A DNA stretch of 64,000 nt from Chrysaora quinquecirrha. Taxonomy: Eukaryota > Cnidaria > Scyphozoa > Semaeostomeae > Pelagiidae. How positions within the stretch are numbered: the first letter of the stretch is position 1; each line of letters begins with the position of its first letter. Positions 19,853-33,400 of this stretch are shown here, one piece after another. Below the pieces are notes generated by a model, which searched no databases, had not been told where the DNA came from, and saw only the letters and a program-made list of their open reading frames with translations. Both the position numbers and the translations under genes were made by a program. Where the stretch lies: positions 4,686,914 to 4,750,913 of the forward strand of contig JACTAT010000032.1 of assembly GCA_014526335.1 (NCBI GenBank). Reading direction: 5' to 3'.

Positions 19853-20500
19853 AATTAATTTGACGTCATATTAATGAAAATCACATCAAGCTCACTTCAG
19901 TAATCTCTTCATCTCCGAACTGATCGGTCTGAAATTCCGCGAAGAGATTTCAGTTCTGTTTCTACTCAGAATACATCAAAATGTTTTCAAAAGAAAACAT
20001 TATAAGTTATATGCAGGGGCTGCTACGTTTTCATTTTGTAGTTCGGAGTACATGAAGTACCGCCATGCTTACATCTCTGAACGAATCAAGGATTCAGCCT
20101 CTCAAACCTTGGACGTGAGGGTAAAATTTCAACAATTTTCAAGTTTGCGAAGCTTAGCTGTTGGCTGTCTAAAATTCTTCATCAAGTACGAAGTGAAATT
20201 TTGGAATTTTACCCTCGCGTCCACGGTTTGAGAGGCTGCATCCGTGATTCGTTGGGAGATGTAAGCATGGCGGTACTTCATGTACGCCCAACTACAAAAT
20301 GAAAATGTAGCAGCCCCTGCAGCAAACTTATAATATTTTCTTTTGAGAACATTAACAAAATTTCAAAATTAACTTTCGGAAGACGAGAAGATTTCTGAAT
20401 TGAGATTGAACCTCGTCAATTTGACGTCAAATTAATACTGGCTCATTACGTCACGAAAAATCTTCTTAAGACTCGTTGCATGCTGAATGTTCCATAGACT
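19853..20500. mobile_element. foldback element 2 (same family as 470-1750)
   Basis: The left arm 19853-20140 pairs with the right arm 20194-20440 and beyond, around a ~50-bp loop. Paired words include GCAGGGGCTGCTACGTTTTC with its inverse, AGTACATGAAGTACCGCCAT, GCAGCCTCTCAAAC and the terminal TTTGACGTCAAATTAAT. The right arm extends ~60 bp further (CATTACGTCACGAAAAATC), so the left end is truncated next to the SINE. The order of conserved words matches the arms of the element at 470-1750, but this copy has no exon in its loop. Confidence 0.8.
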
Positions 20501-20693
20501 CACTACATAAGTCCCACTACTTTGCTCGATGTTGTTGTTGTTGTTTTCTACAATCGCTCAGTGTGGAGTGACAAATCGAAATAAGGGGAGCGTAAACTAG
20601 AGACTCGTGTGGTGAGTCTACATGTTCCACACTTAATAAACAGCAAAGCAAGCCATTAGCAAGACTTCTTGCATGAGCTCTCGCTTCCTTTTA

Positions 20694-21048
20694 GCCGGGG
20701 CTACACGTGCGACATTTTGCTTGAAATGCCGACAGAACATGTTCAAAAAAATAATGTCGCTGCGACCGGAAAAACTAAGAGTCGCACCTGTAGTCAGAGA
20801 TAGATTTTGGAACAGAATGTTCTGCGGCCTTAGAAAATACGGTCGCAGAACATTGCTTGAAATTTTCGCGACATGTTTTTGCTTTTCGCCAGTAATGTCG
20901 CAGCTTGTAGCCGGTTTTTTGAATTGGCGACGCAACACATTTTCGCGCCTTTTTCTGGAAATTTTCTAGGGCCCATTCTTCTTATCACTAAAGTTTATTG
21001 TTGCAGAACTTCTGTCGCAGCATTTTTGTCGCAGCGTGTAGCCTGGCA
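20694..21048. mobile_element. TIR element, possibly hAT-like MITE (355 bp)
   Basis: Imperfect terminal inverted repeats: GCCGGGGCTACACGTGCGAC on the left and GTCGCAGCGTGTAGCCTGGC on the right. GTCGCA/TGCGAC words repeat inside. The two ~100-codon frames on opposite strands lie inside the element and are not considered genes. Superfamily and target duplication are uncertain. Confidence 0.6.
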
Positions 21049-21240
21049 CCTCAGGATTTCTCAGAACAGGACATTTTCAGGTGATTCGGGATGCCAGAAC
21101 AGGTGAAACGTCGCAAACTTAAGACCCCTAAAGCCCCCAGAAATTACAACAGTACTTTAAAAACTTTCACTCAAGACTATCAGTAGAATTTGCTTCAAAA
21201 GGATATGTAAGATCCTGACAGAAAATTTTAACTGTTAGAT

Positions 21241-22086
21241 TTAGAATTTTGTTCTTCTTTTTCTACCAGTAAATTTTGAGTCATGTTTAACTTCTTTTCC
21301 TTGTCTTTTTCTTCTTTCTTTTTTCTCGAGAATCCAGTCTCGACTCTTTTTGACAGACTTTCTCTTATTCCCACCTTTGAATCTTTCTCTTTGACTACTG
21401 TATCCAACAGTTTGGGAATTCCCCTCGGCTGCTTCTGTACCCAAACCCGCAGGCAATTGGGTCATAACTGTTCCAGCAAATAAACACAGAAAGAGTTTCT
21501 TTGCTTTGGCACTGTTTGGAAAATCAACAACTACTCCCCCTGTGAAGCCAGCTCTCAATGCCTGGCTAGTTATGAGTTCAACTTGGGCTGGGTTTTCCGG
21601 ATAAAACTGAAAAACAGCTCTTTTGCCTCTGCCAAGGCAACTATATAGTGAAGAAAAGAATTTGTATAGCCTTTTTACTGGGTTGTGTCCTTTTTTATCA
21701 ACATTACAAAGCCACTGTAATGCTGAAATGCTTATACAACCATCAAAAGTACCGGGTCGAAATGCAACCCCTTGTCCAGCATCTCCCAAGAACAGATCCC
21801 CCTCAACTTCCCTCTCATGGGCTACATTAAGCATTGAAGGACTTATATCAACGCCAACCCAGTAATGTCCATTATCTGTCAAGAATTCTCCACTTAGTCC
21901 CGATCCGCATCCGACATCAAGAAGAAAGCAAGGCTCGTCTTCAGGCAAGGCAAGCAATTCGACTGCTCTTTCAGACATTTGTTGCTGGATTTCTATCATT
22001 CTTGAGTTTGATGTATATTTAATTGCTTCTTCATCATTGTAAAATATCTCAGGTGGTGCTTTATGCTCTGGTCTTTTCCCAGACAT
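21241..22086 (-). CDS. BUD23: 18S rRNA (guanine-N7)-methyltransferase BUD23, intact and intronless
   Basis: BUD23 (WBSCR22/METTL-type) uses S-adenosylmethionine to methylate one guanine of 18S rRNA. It works with TRMT112 and supports 40S subunit maturation in the nucleus. The 281-aa product equals the human length. Visible features: the conserved N-terminus ([12 protein letters not shown]), SAM motif I ([12 protein letters not shown], residues 55-66), the acidic loop [18 protein letters not shown]-like [38 protein letters not shown], and a basic C-terminal tail ([20 protein letters not shown], then GRKRRTKF) likely to act in nuclear localisation. The start is set at the Met ending at 22086 because family similarity begins there; the frame stays open 48 codons upstream to an ATG at 22230. 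Vertebrate genes have many introns, yet none occurs here. No poly(A) remnant follows the stop. Confidence 0.95.
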   Translation of the reverse strand: MSGKRPEHKAPPEIFYNDEEAIKYTSNSRMIEIQQQMSERAVELLALPEDEPCFLLDVGCGSGLSGEFLTDNGHYWVGVDISPSMLNVAHEREVEGDLFLGDAGQGVAFRPGTFDGCISISALQWLCNVDKKGHNPVKRLYKFFSSLYSCLGRGKRAVFQFYPENPAQVELITSQALRAGFTGGVVVDFPNSAKAKKLFLCLFAGTVMTQLPAGLGTEAAEGNSQTVGYSSQRERFKGGNKRKSVKKSRDWILEKKERRKRQGKEVKHDSKFTGRKRRTKF

Positions 22087-22230
22087 CACGATATTACTTG
22101 TATTTTCTGTTTTCAATCGTTGTAGGCCAAGCACAGTCACTTCTTTATCTGCAAAATGATTTTCTGGCAGCCATTTTGAACCTCGTTTAGAGTTCTTCTG
22201 TTCATTCAAAGAGAGGCAGTCACAAAACAC

Positions 22231-22267
22231 GCGGGAACAATAATCATTTGGCGGGAAACATTATTGG
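22231..22267 (-). promoter_or_regulatory. E2F-like and CCAAT motifs upstream of BUD23
   Basis: On the minus strand, upstream of the coding region, lie CCAAT (22263-22267), TTTCCCGCCAAA (22247-22258, a full match to the E2F consensus) and TTCCCGCG (22229-22236). Their spacing and distance to the start fit a core promoter of a growth-regulated gene. This is motif reading only. Confidence 0.5.
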
Positions 22268-22604
22268 ACAGGAACTGGCAATCAAAAGCTGAATATATCG
22301 TTACATTTCACCGTTGTTTTGGCTATTGAACTTTGAGCTTACTTTCAGAATACAGGGTACCGCGGGTATGTATGAAGTGTATTCAAAAATATTTCTTCAG
22401 TATACGGTTATATTTTGGTTAGAGACTACCTACAGACTTAGACTGTTGACGACATGACTCTGCTGTTTTAGTAGTGTTGTCCTGTATGTCAATAGAAAGT
22501 CCATGGTCAATATTGACTAGGCCTATCTATGGTTTGTACCTTGAAGGGGAATCACAAGTTTGTGGACAAGTGGAGGGATACCATCAGTACTGCTACTAAT
22601 GAAT
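22268..22604. other. BUD23 upstream region, no other feature seen
   Basis: Non-repetitive sequence between the putative BUD23 promoter and the minisatellite; no open frame or element terminus recognised. Confidence 0.4.
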
Positions 22605-23285
22605 ACTAATAACTACCAATAACCCACCACAGTAGTACCTATTCCACACAGAACTAAAAAATACCACCACATCAAGCATAATAACCCACCACATCAAGCA
22701 TAATAACCCACTAAAGTAGTGCATATTCACCACAGTATGCAAAAAAAACACCACATCAAGCATAATAACCCACCACATCAAGCATAATAACCCACCACAG
22801 TAGTGCATATCCACCACAGTATGCAAAAAAACCCACCACATCAAGCATAATAACCCACCAAATCAAGCATAATAACCCACCACAGTAGTGCATATCCACC
22901 ACAGTATGCAAAAAAGCCCACCACATCAAGCAGAATAACCCACCACATCATGCATAATAACCCACCACAGTAGTGCATATCCACCACAGTATGCAAAAAA
23001 CCCACCACATCAAGCATAATAACCCACCACAGTAGTGCATATCCACCACAGTATGCAAAAATAACCACCACATCAAGCATAATAACCTACCACTGTAGTG
23101 CGTATCCACCACAGCATGCAAAAAATACCATCACATCAAGCATAATAACCCACCACATTAAGCATAGTAACCCACCAAAGTAATGCATATTCACCACAGT
23201 ATGCAAAAACTACCACCACCTCAAACATAACCCAAAACTTCAAGCATAGTAACCCACCACAGTTGTGCGTATCCACCACAGTACG
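22605..23285. repeat. CCCACCACA-type compound minisatellite
   Basis: Two alternating modules repeat: a 22-bp TAATAACCCACCACATCAAG-CA module and a longer one with CCCACCACAGTAGTGCATAT, CCACCACAGTATGC and an A run. About eight compound repeats are seen, and they become more irregular after 23080. Minus-strand frames of ~80 codons are products of the repeat. Confidence 0.92.
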
Positions 23286-24488
23286 CAATCATGACCTTTT
23301 ATGAAATCATCTCTTGTGATTTATTAAATCATTAAAAACTTACTTTTAGGTCATAAAGAGGAAGAGAACAAAAGAGGAGGGAGAAAACTTGGTATCAATC
23401 ATTTATGTGTGATCATGCCAAAAGTGAAGGTGAAGTTGCGCAAATGAAGCTGCTGGTGTATCATTGTGATGTTTTTTACTTCTAAGACTATTTAGTGACT
23501 TTTTTAATTTCTTTACCAAATCTATATGCAAAGTACAATCAATATAGCTTCTAACTTAAGCCTTTACTAGAGCTGTCTAACTTTCTTGGTACTGTATATG
23601 TACACCTTTTTGAAGTTAGTCTGCTTGCATTGAAATTTTTCAAAACTTCAAGATAATTAGTTTTAGATTCTAAAATCATGTTAAGCATCAAAGTTTCACT
23701 GTTCTATTGCTGGTACTATTTATTTTAAGAGCATTCAAAGTCCTCGATTCTATATTTGCCATGACCGTGAAAAGTGCCTGGAGGTGTAATTTTTATTTTC
23801 CACCCCGACTGGTCTGAGCCTTTAAGAAATCATTAATTTTGTATGCTCATAAAATCAATACAGTAGCTCTAGGGCTAGGAGAAGCCAAATTATTCTTATT
23901 AGGCAGGGAATTTTCAATAACAATCTGGCTTTCAACTTAACTTTCAATTTAATTACACATTTTGGGTAAGTCGATAGCGCTGATTTCAAATCCAAGATGG
24001 GCCCTGTCAAATTTTGACCGATAGTTGGACTTTTGAGTGACGTCATCTAAGTGCCTTTTTGCCTTTTGACTGCAATATATCTCTACTAGTGCTTCGAAAA
24101 AGGTTGATATGGTCAAATATATATTCTCCTGACTTAAGGCTATCGATTGATACATAGTCAGCTCGATTTTACTAAATTTTGCCCAAATCATTACATCATC
24201 ATGATGATGTCATCACCGTGAAAATACTTATTTTGATAAAAATTTTGCGTGAAAGCTGTACTTATATACATTAATATTAAAGTCATAGTATCTCCATTTG
24301 ATCATATTGACACATCGTAATCATGTTTATACAAACTATTCAATTATGTATTATTATATTATACTGTACTTTTATAATGTATTATAACTTTACTACTATA
24401 ACTATAACTATGATATAGAAAACTATTTGATGTTGGAATTTATAACGCTTTCTTTCTGTTTCCTTCTCAAGTCCTTTCGACGATTAGT
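23286..24488. other. no gene recognised; AT-rich spacer
   Basis: About 1.2 kb without a convincing gene or element. A possible splice acceptor (TTACTTTTAG at ~23341) precedes a short purine-rich stretch but has no supporting coding sequence. A short palindrome CATCATCATGATGATG lies at about 24184-24199, and 24300-24420 is extremely AT-rich (TATTATA/TATAACT). Confidence 0.5.
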
Positions 24489-27400
24489 TTCAACACCTTA
24501 TTTACCCCCTAGCGGCTATTCAGGGGGTATTTCGGAGAATATACTAGATATTTTTTTAAGAAAAAAGGGAGTTTCCAACACCCCTGATTTTGGCCGATTT
24601 TGGCAATTTGGTAAGACTATAGACTTACCTATTTGGTGATTTTTGGGGAAAAATTTTCTCACTCAAACTGGTCCCAATTTGATAGAAAAACACTTTATTT
24701 ACCTCCTAGAGGCTATTCAGGGGTATTTAGAAGGTTTTACTAAATATTTTTGAAGAAAAAAGGGGAGTTTTCAAAATCCCTAATTTCGGCCGATTTTTGG
24801 CAATTTGGCAAGGCTATAGACTTACCTTTTTGGCGATTTTTGGGGAATAATTTTCTCACTCAAACTGGTCCCAATTTGATAGAAAATCACTTTATTTCCC
24901 CCTAGAGGCTATACAGTGGGTATTTAGGAGGTTTTACTAAATATTTTTGAAGAAAAAAGAGAGTTTTCAAAACCCCTGACTTTGGCCGTTTTTTGGCAAT
25001 TTGGCAAGGCTATAGACTTACCTTTTGGCGATTTTTAGAAAAAAAATTTCTCACTCAAACTGGTCCCAATATAATAGAATACACCTTATTTACCCCCTAG
25101 AGGCTATTTAGGGGGTATTTAGGAGGTTTTACTATCTATTTTTGAAAAAAATGAGTTTCAAAACCCCTGATTTTGGCCGATTTTTGGCAATTTGGCAAGG
25201 CTATAGACTTACCTTTTTGTCGACTTTTGGGGGAAAATTTGCTCACTCAAACTGGTCCAATTTGAAAGAAAAACACTTTATTTACCCCCTAGTGGCTATT
25301 CAGGGGGTATTTAGGAGGTTTTACTTAGTATTTTTGAAGAAACGGGAGTTTTCAAAACCCCTGATTTTGGCCGATTTTTAGCAATTTGGCAAGGCTATAG
25401 ACTTACTTTTTTGGCCACTTTTGAGGAAAAATTTTCTCACTCAAACTGGTCCCAATTTGATAAAAGAAACACCTAATTTACCCCCTAGAGGCTATTCAGG
25501 GGGGTATTTAGGAAGTTTTACAATCTATTTTTGAAAAAAAGTGAGTTTTCAAAACCCCTGATTCTGGCCGATTTTTGGCAACTTGGCAGGGCTATAGACT
25601 TACCTTTTTGGCGATTTTTGGGGAAAAATTTTCTCACTCAAACTGGTCCCAATTTGATAGAACAACACCTTATTTATCTCTTAGAGGCTTATCAGGGGAT
25701 ATTAATGAGGTTTTACTAAATATTTTTGAAGAAAAAAGGGAGTTTTCAAAACCCCTGATTTTGGCCGATTTTTGGCAATTTAGCAAGGCTATAGACTTAC
25801 CTTTTTGGCGATTTTTGGGGAAAAATTTTGTCACTCAAACTGGTCCCATTTTGATAGGAAAACACCTTATTTACCCCCTAGAGGCTATTCAGAGGGGTAT
25901 TTAGGAAGTTTTACTATCTATTTTTGAAAAAAAGTGAGTTTTCAAAACCCCTGATTCTGGCTGATTTTTGGCAATTTGGCAAGGCTATAGACTTACCTTT
26001 TTGGCGATTTTTGGGGACAAATTTTCTCATTCAAACTGGTCCCAATTTGATAGAAAAACACCTTATTTATCTCCTAGAGGCTATTCAGGGGGTATTTAGG
26101 AGGTTTTACTAGTTATTTTTGAAGAAAAAAGGGAGTTTTCAAAACCCCTGATTTTGGCCGATTTTTGGCAATTTGGCAAGGCTATAGACTTACCTTTTTG
26201 GCGATTTTTTGGGGAAAAATTTTCTCACTCAAACTGGTCCCAATTTGATAGAAAAGCACCTTATTTACCCCTAGAGGCTATTCAGGGGGTATTTAGGAAG
26301 TTTTACTATCTATTTTTGAAAAAAACGTGAGCTTTCAAAGCCCCTGATTCTGGCCGATTTTTGGCAATTTGGCAAGGCTATAGACTTACCTTTTTGGCGA
26401 CTTTTGGGGAAAAATTTTCTCACTAAAACTGGTCCCAATTTGATAGAAAAACACCTTATTTATCTCCTAGAGGCTATTCAGGGGATATTAATGAGGTTTT
26501 ACTAAATATTTTTTAAGAAAAAAGGGAGTTTTCAAAACCCCTGATTTTGGCTGATTTTTGGGGCAATTTGGCAAGGCTATAGACTTACCTTTCTGTCGAT
26601 TTTTGGGGAAAAATTTTCTGACTAAAACTGGTCCCAATTTGATAGAAAAACACCTTATTTATCTCCTAAGGCTATTCAGGGGATATTAATGAGGTTTTAC
26701 TAAATATTTTTGAAGAAAAAAGGGAGTTTTCAAAACCCCTGATTCTGGCCGATTTTTGGCAATTTGGCAAGGCTATAGACTTACCTATTTGGCGATTTTT
26801 GGGGAAAAATTTTCTCATTCAAACTGGTCCCAATTTGATAGAAAAACACCTTATTTATCTCCTAGAGGCTATTCAGGGGGCATTTAGGAGGTTTTACTAT
26901 CTATTTTTGAAGAAAAAATAGAGCTTTCAAAACCCCTAATTTTGACCGATTTTTGGCAATTTGGCAAGGCTATAGACTTACCTTTTTGGCGATTTTTGGG
27001 GAAAAATTTTCTCATTCAAACTGGTCGCAATTTGATAGAAAAACACCTTATTTCTCTCCTAGAGGCTATTCAGGGGGTATTTAGGAGGTTTTACTATCTA
27101 CTTTTGAAGAAAAAAGGGACTTTTCAACACCCCTAATTTTGGCCGATTTTTGGCAATTTGGCAAGGCTATAGACTTACCTTTTTGGCGATTTTTGGGGAA
27201 AAATTTTCTCATTCAAACTGGTCCCAATATGATAGAAAAACACCTTATTTATCTCCTAGAGGCTATTCACGGGGTATTTAGGAGGTTTTACTATCTACTT
27301 TTGAAGAAAAGAGGGAGTTTTCAAAACCTCTAATTTTGGCCGATTTTTGGCAATTTGGCAAGGCTATAGACTTATTTTTTTGGCGATTTTTGGGGAAACA

Positions 27401-30400
27401 TTTTCTCATCCAAACTAGTCCCAATTATATAGAAAAACACCTTATTTATCTCCTAGAGGCTATTCAGGGGGTATTAAGGAGGTTTTACTATCTACGTTTG
27501 AAGAAAAAAGGGAGCTTTCAAAACCCCTAATTTTGGCCGATTTTTGGCAATTTGGCAAGCCTATAGACTTACCTTTTTGGCAATTTTTGGGGAAAAGTTT
27601 CCTCACGCAAATTAATCCCAATTTGATAGAAAAACACCTTATTTACCCCTTGGAGGCTACTCAGGGGGTATTTAGGAAGTTTTACTATCTATTTTTGGAA
27701 AAAACGTGAGTTTTCAAAACCCCTGATTCTGGCCGATTTTTGGCAATTTGGCAAGGCTATAGACTTACCTTTTTTGGCGACTTTTGGGGAAAAATTTTCT
27801 CACTAAAACTGGTCCCAATTTGATAGAAAAACACCTTATTTATCTCCTAGAGGCTATTCAGGGGATATTAATGAGGTTTTACTAAATATTTTTGAAGAAA
27901 ATAGGGAGTTTTCAAAACCCTGATTCTGGCCGATTTTTGGCAATTTGGCAAGGCTATAGACTTACCTTTTTGGCGATTTTTGGGGAAAAATTTTCTCATT
28001 CAAACTGGTCCCAATTTGATAGAAAAACACCTTATTTATCTCCTAGAGGCTATTCAGGGGGTATTTAGGAGGTTTTACTATCTATTTTTGAAGAAAAAAT
28101 AGAGTTTTCAAAACCCCTAATTTTGGCCGATTTTGGCAATTTGGCAAGGCTATAGACTTACCTTTTTGGCGATTTTTTGGGAAAAATTTTCTCATTCAAA
28201 CTGGTCCCAATTTGATAGAAAAACACCTTATTTCTCTCCTAGAGGCTATTCAGGGGGTATTTAGGAGGTTTTACTATCTAATTTTGATGAAAAAAGGGAG
28301 TTTTCAAAACCTCTAATTTTGGCCGATTTTTGGCAATTTGGCAAGGCTATAGACTTACCTTTTTGGCGATTTTTAGGGAAAAATTTTCTCACTCAAACTG
28401 GTCCCAATTTCATAGGAAAACACCTTATTTACCCCCTAGAGGCAATTCATGGGGGTATTTAGGAAGTTTTACTATCTATTTTTGAAAAAACGTGAGTTTA
28501 TAAAACCACTTTACTGGCCGATTTTTGGCAATTTGGCAAGGCTATAGACTTACCTTTTTGGCGATTTTTGGGGAAAAATTTTCTCATCCAAACTGGTCCC
28601 AATTTGATAGAAAAACACCTTATTTATCTCCTACAGGCTATTCAGGGGGTATTTAGGAGGTTTTACTATCTACTTTTGAAGAAAAAATTGAGTTTTCAAA
28701 ACCCCTAATTTTGGCCGATTTATGGCAATTTGGCAAGGCTATAGACTTACCTTTTTGGCGATTTTTGAGGAAAAATTTTCTCATTCAAACTGGTCCCAAT
28801 ATGATAGAAAAACACCTTATTTATCTCCTAGAGGCTATTCAGGGGATATTAATGAGGTTTTACTAAATATTTTTGAAGAAAAAAGGGAGTTTTCAAAACC
28901 CCTAATTTTGGCCGATTTTTGGCAATTTGGCAAGGCTATAGACTTACCTTTTTGGCGATTTTTGGGGAAAAATTTTCTCATTCAAACTGGTCCCAATTTG
29001 ATAGAAAAACACCTTATTTCTCTCCTAGAGGCTATTCAGGCGGTATTTAGGAGGTTTTACTATCTAATTTTGAAGAAAAAAGGGAGCTTTCAAAACCTCT
29101 AATTTTGGCCGATTTTTGGCAATTTGGCAAGGCTATAGACTTATTTTTTTGGCGATTTTTGGGGAAACATTTTATCATCCAAAATAGTCCCAATTTGATA
29201 GAAAAACACCTCATTTATCTCCTAGAGGCTATTCAGGGGGTATTTAGGAGGTTTTACTATCTACTTTTGAAGAAAAAAGGGAGCTTTCAAAACCCCTAAT
29301 TTTGGCCGATTTTTGGCAATTTGGCAAGGCTATAGACTTACCTTATTGGCCATTTTTGGGGAAAAATTTTCTCACTCAAACTGGTCCCAATTTGATAGGA
29401 AAACACCTTATTTACCACCTAGAGGCTATTCAGGGGGGTATTTAGGAAGTTTTACGATCTACTTTTGAAAAAAAGTGAGTTTTCAAAACCCCTGATTCTG
29501 GCCGATTTTTGGCAATTTGGCAAGGCTATAGACTTACCTTTTTGGCGATTTTTGGGGAAAAATTTTCTCACTCAAACTGGTCCCAATTTGATAGAAAAAC
29601 ACCTTATTTATCTCCTAGAGGCTATTCAGAGGATATTAATGAGGTTTTATTAAATATTTTTGAAGAAAAAAGGGAGTTTTCAAAACCCCTAATTTTTGCC
29701 GATTTTTGGTGATTTGGCAAGGCTATAGACTTACCTTTTTGGCGATTTTTGGGGAAAAATTTTCTCACTCAAACTGGTCCCATTTTGATAGGAAAACACC
29801 TTATTTACCCACTAGAGGCAATTCAGGGGGGTATTTAGGAAGTTTTACTATCTATTTTGAAGAAAAACGTGAGTTTTTAAAACCACTGATTCTGGCCGAT
29901 TTTTGGCAATTTGGCAAGGCTATAGACTTACCTTTTTGGCGATTTTTGGGGAAAATTTTCTTATCCAAACTGGTCCCAATTTGATAGAAAAACACCTTAT
30001 TTATCTCCTAGAGGCTATTCAGGGGGTATTTAGGAGGTTTTACTATCTACTTTTGAAGAAAAAATTGAGTTTCCAAAACCCCTAATTTTGGCCGATTTTT
30101 GGCAATTTGGCAAGGCTATAGACTTACCTTTTTGGCGATTTTTGGGGAAAAATTTTCTTATTCAAACTGGTCCCAATTTGATAGAAAAACACCTTATTTC
30201 TCTCCTAGAGGCTATTCAGGGGGTATTTAGGAGGTTTTACTATCTACTTTTGAAGAAAAAAGGGAGTTTTCAAAACCCCTGATTTTGGCCGATTTTTGGC
30301 AATTTGGCAAGGCTATAGACTTACCTTTTGGCGATTTTTGGGGAAAAATTTTCTCATTCAAACTGGTCCCAATATGATAGAAAAACACCTTATTTATCTC

Positions 30401-33400
30401 CTAGAGGCTATTCAGGGGGTATTTAGGAGGTTTTACTATCTACTTTTGAAGAAAAAAGGGAGTTTTCAAAACCTCTAATTTTGGCCGATTTTTGGCAATT
30501 TGGCAAGGCTATAGACTTATTTTTTTGGCGATTTTTGGGGAAACATTTTCTCATCCAAACTAGTCCCAATTTGATAGAAAAACACCTTATTTATCTCCTA
30601 GAGGCTATTCAGGGGGTATTTAGGAGGTTTTACTATCTACTTTTGAAGAAAAAAGGGAGCTTTCAAAACCCCTAATTTTGGCCGATTTTTGGCAATTTGG
30701 CAAGGCTATAGACTTACCTTATTGGCGATTTTTGGGGAAAAATTTTCTCATTCAAACTGGTCCCAATATGATAGAAAAACACCTTATTTATCTCCTAGAG
30801 GCTATTCAGGGGGTATTTAGGAGGTTTTACTATCTAATTTTGAAGAAAAAAGGGAGTTTTCAAAACCCTGATTTTGGCCGATTTTTGGCAATTTGGCAAG
30901 GCTATAGACTTACCTTTTGGCGATTTTTGGGAAAAATTTTCTCACTCAAACTGGTCCCAATTTGATAGAAAACACCTTATTTACCCCTAGAGGCTATTCA
31001 GGGGGTATTTAGGAGGTTTTACTATCTATTTTGAAAAAAGTGAGTTTTCAAAACCCCTGATTCTGGCCGATTTTTGGCAATTTGGCAAGGCTATAGACTT
31101 ACCTTTTTGGCGATTTTTGGGGAAAAATTTTCTCACTCAAACTGGTCCCAATTTGATAGAAAAACACCTTATTTATCTCCTAGAGGCTATTCAGGGGGTA
31201 TTTAGGAGGTTTTACTATCTACTTGAAGAAAAAAGGGAGTTTTCAAAACCCCTAATTTTGGCCGATTTTTGGCAATTTGGCAAGGCTATAGACTTACCTT
31301 TTGGCGATTTTGGGGAAAAATTTTCTCACTCAAACTGGTCCCAATTTCATAGAAAACACCTTATTTACCCCTAGAGGCTATTCAGGGGTATTTAGGAAGT
31401 TTTACTATCTATTTTTGAAAAACGTGAGTTTTTAAAACCACTGATTCTGGCCGATTTTTGGCAATTTGGCAAGGCTATAGACTTACCTTTTTGGCGATTT
31501 TTGGGGAAAAATTTTCTCATTCAAACTGGTCCCAATTTGATAGAAAAACACCTTATTTATCTCCTAGAGGCTATTCAGGGGGTATTTAGGAGGTTTTACT
31601 ATCTACTTTTGAAGAAAAAATTGAGTTTTCAAAACCCCTAATTTCGGCCGATTTTTGGCAATTTGGCAAGGCTATAGACTTACCTTTTTGGCGATTTTTG
31701 AGGAAAAATTTTCTCATTCAAACTGGTCCCAATATGATAGAAAAACACCTTATTTATCTCCTAGAGGCTATTCAGGGGATATTAATGAGGTTTTACTAAA
31801 TACTTTTGAAGAAAAAAGGGAGTTTTCAAAACCCCTGATTCTGGCCGATTTTTGGCAATTTGGCAAGGCTATAGACTTACCTTTTTGGCGATTTTTGGGG
31901 AAAAATTTTCTCACTCAAACTGGTCCCAATTTGATAGAAAAACACCTTATTTATCTCCTAGAGGCTATTCAGGGGATATTAATGAGGTTTTACTAAATAT
32001 TTTGAAAAAAAGTGAGTTTTCAAAACCCTGATTTTGGCCGATTTTTGGCAATTTGGCAAGGCTATAGACTTACCTTTTGGCGATTTTTGGGGAAAAATTT
32101 TCTCACTCAAACTGGTCCCAATTTGATAGAAAAACACCTTATTTATCTCCTAGAGGCTATTCAGGGGTATTTAGGAGGTTTTACTAAATATTTTGAAGAA
32201 AAAGGAGTTTTCAAAACCCTGATTTTGGCCGATTTTTGGCAATTTGGCAAGGCTATAGACTTACCTTTTTGGCGATTTTTGGGGAAAAATTTTCTCATTC
32301 AAACTGGTCCCAATATGATAGAAAAACACCTTATTTATCTCCTAGAGGCTATTCAGGGGGTATTTATGAGGTTTTACTATCTACTTTTGAAGAAAAAAGG
32401 GAGTTTTCAAAACCTCTAATTTTGGCCGATTTTTGGCAATTTGGCAAGGCTATAGACTTACCTTTTTGGCGATTTTTGGGGAAAAGTTTTCTCATCCAAA
32501 CTGGTCCCAATTTGATAGAAAAACACCTTATTTATCTCCTAGAGGCTATTCAGGGGGTATTTAGGAGGTTTTACTATCTACTTTTGAAGAAAAAATTGAG
32601 TTTTCAAAACCCCTGATTCTGGCCGATTTTTGGCAATTTGGCAAGGCTATAGACTTACCTTTTTGGCGATTTTTGGGGAAAAATTTTCTTATTCAAACTG
32701 GTCCCAATTTGATAGAAAAACACCTTATTTATCTCCTAGAGGCTATTCAGGGGGTATTTAGGAGGTTTTACTATCTACTTGAAGAAAAAAGGGAGTTTTC
32801 AAAACCCCTAATTTTGGCCGATTTTTGGCAATTTGGCAAGGCTATAGACTTACCTTTTTGGCGATTTTTGGGGAAAAATTTTCTCACTCAAACTGGTCCC
32901 AATTTGATAGAAAAACACCTTATTTATCTCCTAGAGGCTATTCAGGGGGTATTTAGGAGGTTTTACTATCTACTTTTGAAGAAAAATTGAGTTTTCAAAA
33001 CCCCTGATTTTGGCCGATTTTTGGCAATTTGGCAAGGCTATAGACTTACCTTTTTGGCGATTTTTGAGGAAAAATTTTCTCATTCAAACTGGTCCCAATT
33101 TGATAGAAAAACACCTTATTTATCTCCTAGAGGCTATTCAGGGGATATTTAGGAGGTTTTACTAAATATTTTGAAGAAAAAGGAGTTTTCAAAACCCTAA
33201 TTTTGGCCGATTTTTGGCAATTTGGCAAGGCTATAGACTTACCTTTTGGCCATTTTGGGGAAAAATTTTCTCTCTCAAACTGGTCCCAATTTGATAGGAA
33301 AACACCTCATTTATCTCCTAGAGGCTATTCAGGGGGTATTTAGGAGGTTTTACTATCTACTTTTGAAGAAAAAATTGAGTTTTCAAAACCACTGATTCTG

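Noticed and set aside
20633..20969. Two ~100-codon ORFs on opposite strands
   Set aside because: Both lie mostly within the 20694-21048 TIR element and mirror each other; typical of stop-poor non-coding sequence.
22596..23080. Minus-strand ORFs of ~80 codons with repeated MLDVV and CGGYALLWW segments
   Set aside because: They translate the CCCACCACA minisatellite.
23341..23400. Possible exon after TTACTTTTAG
   Set aside because: Only a lone acceptor-like word and a short purine-rich stretch; no coding similarity or partner exon.
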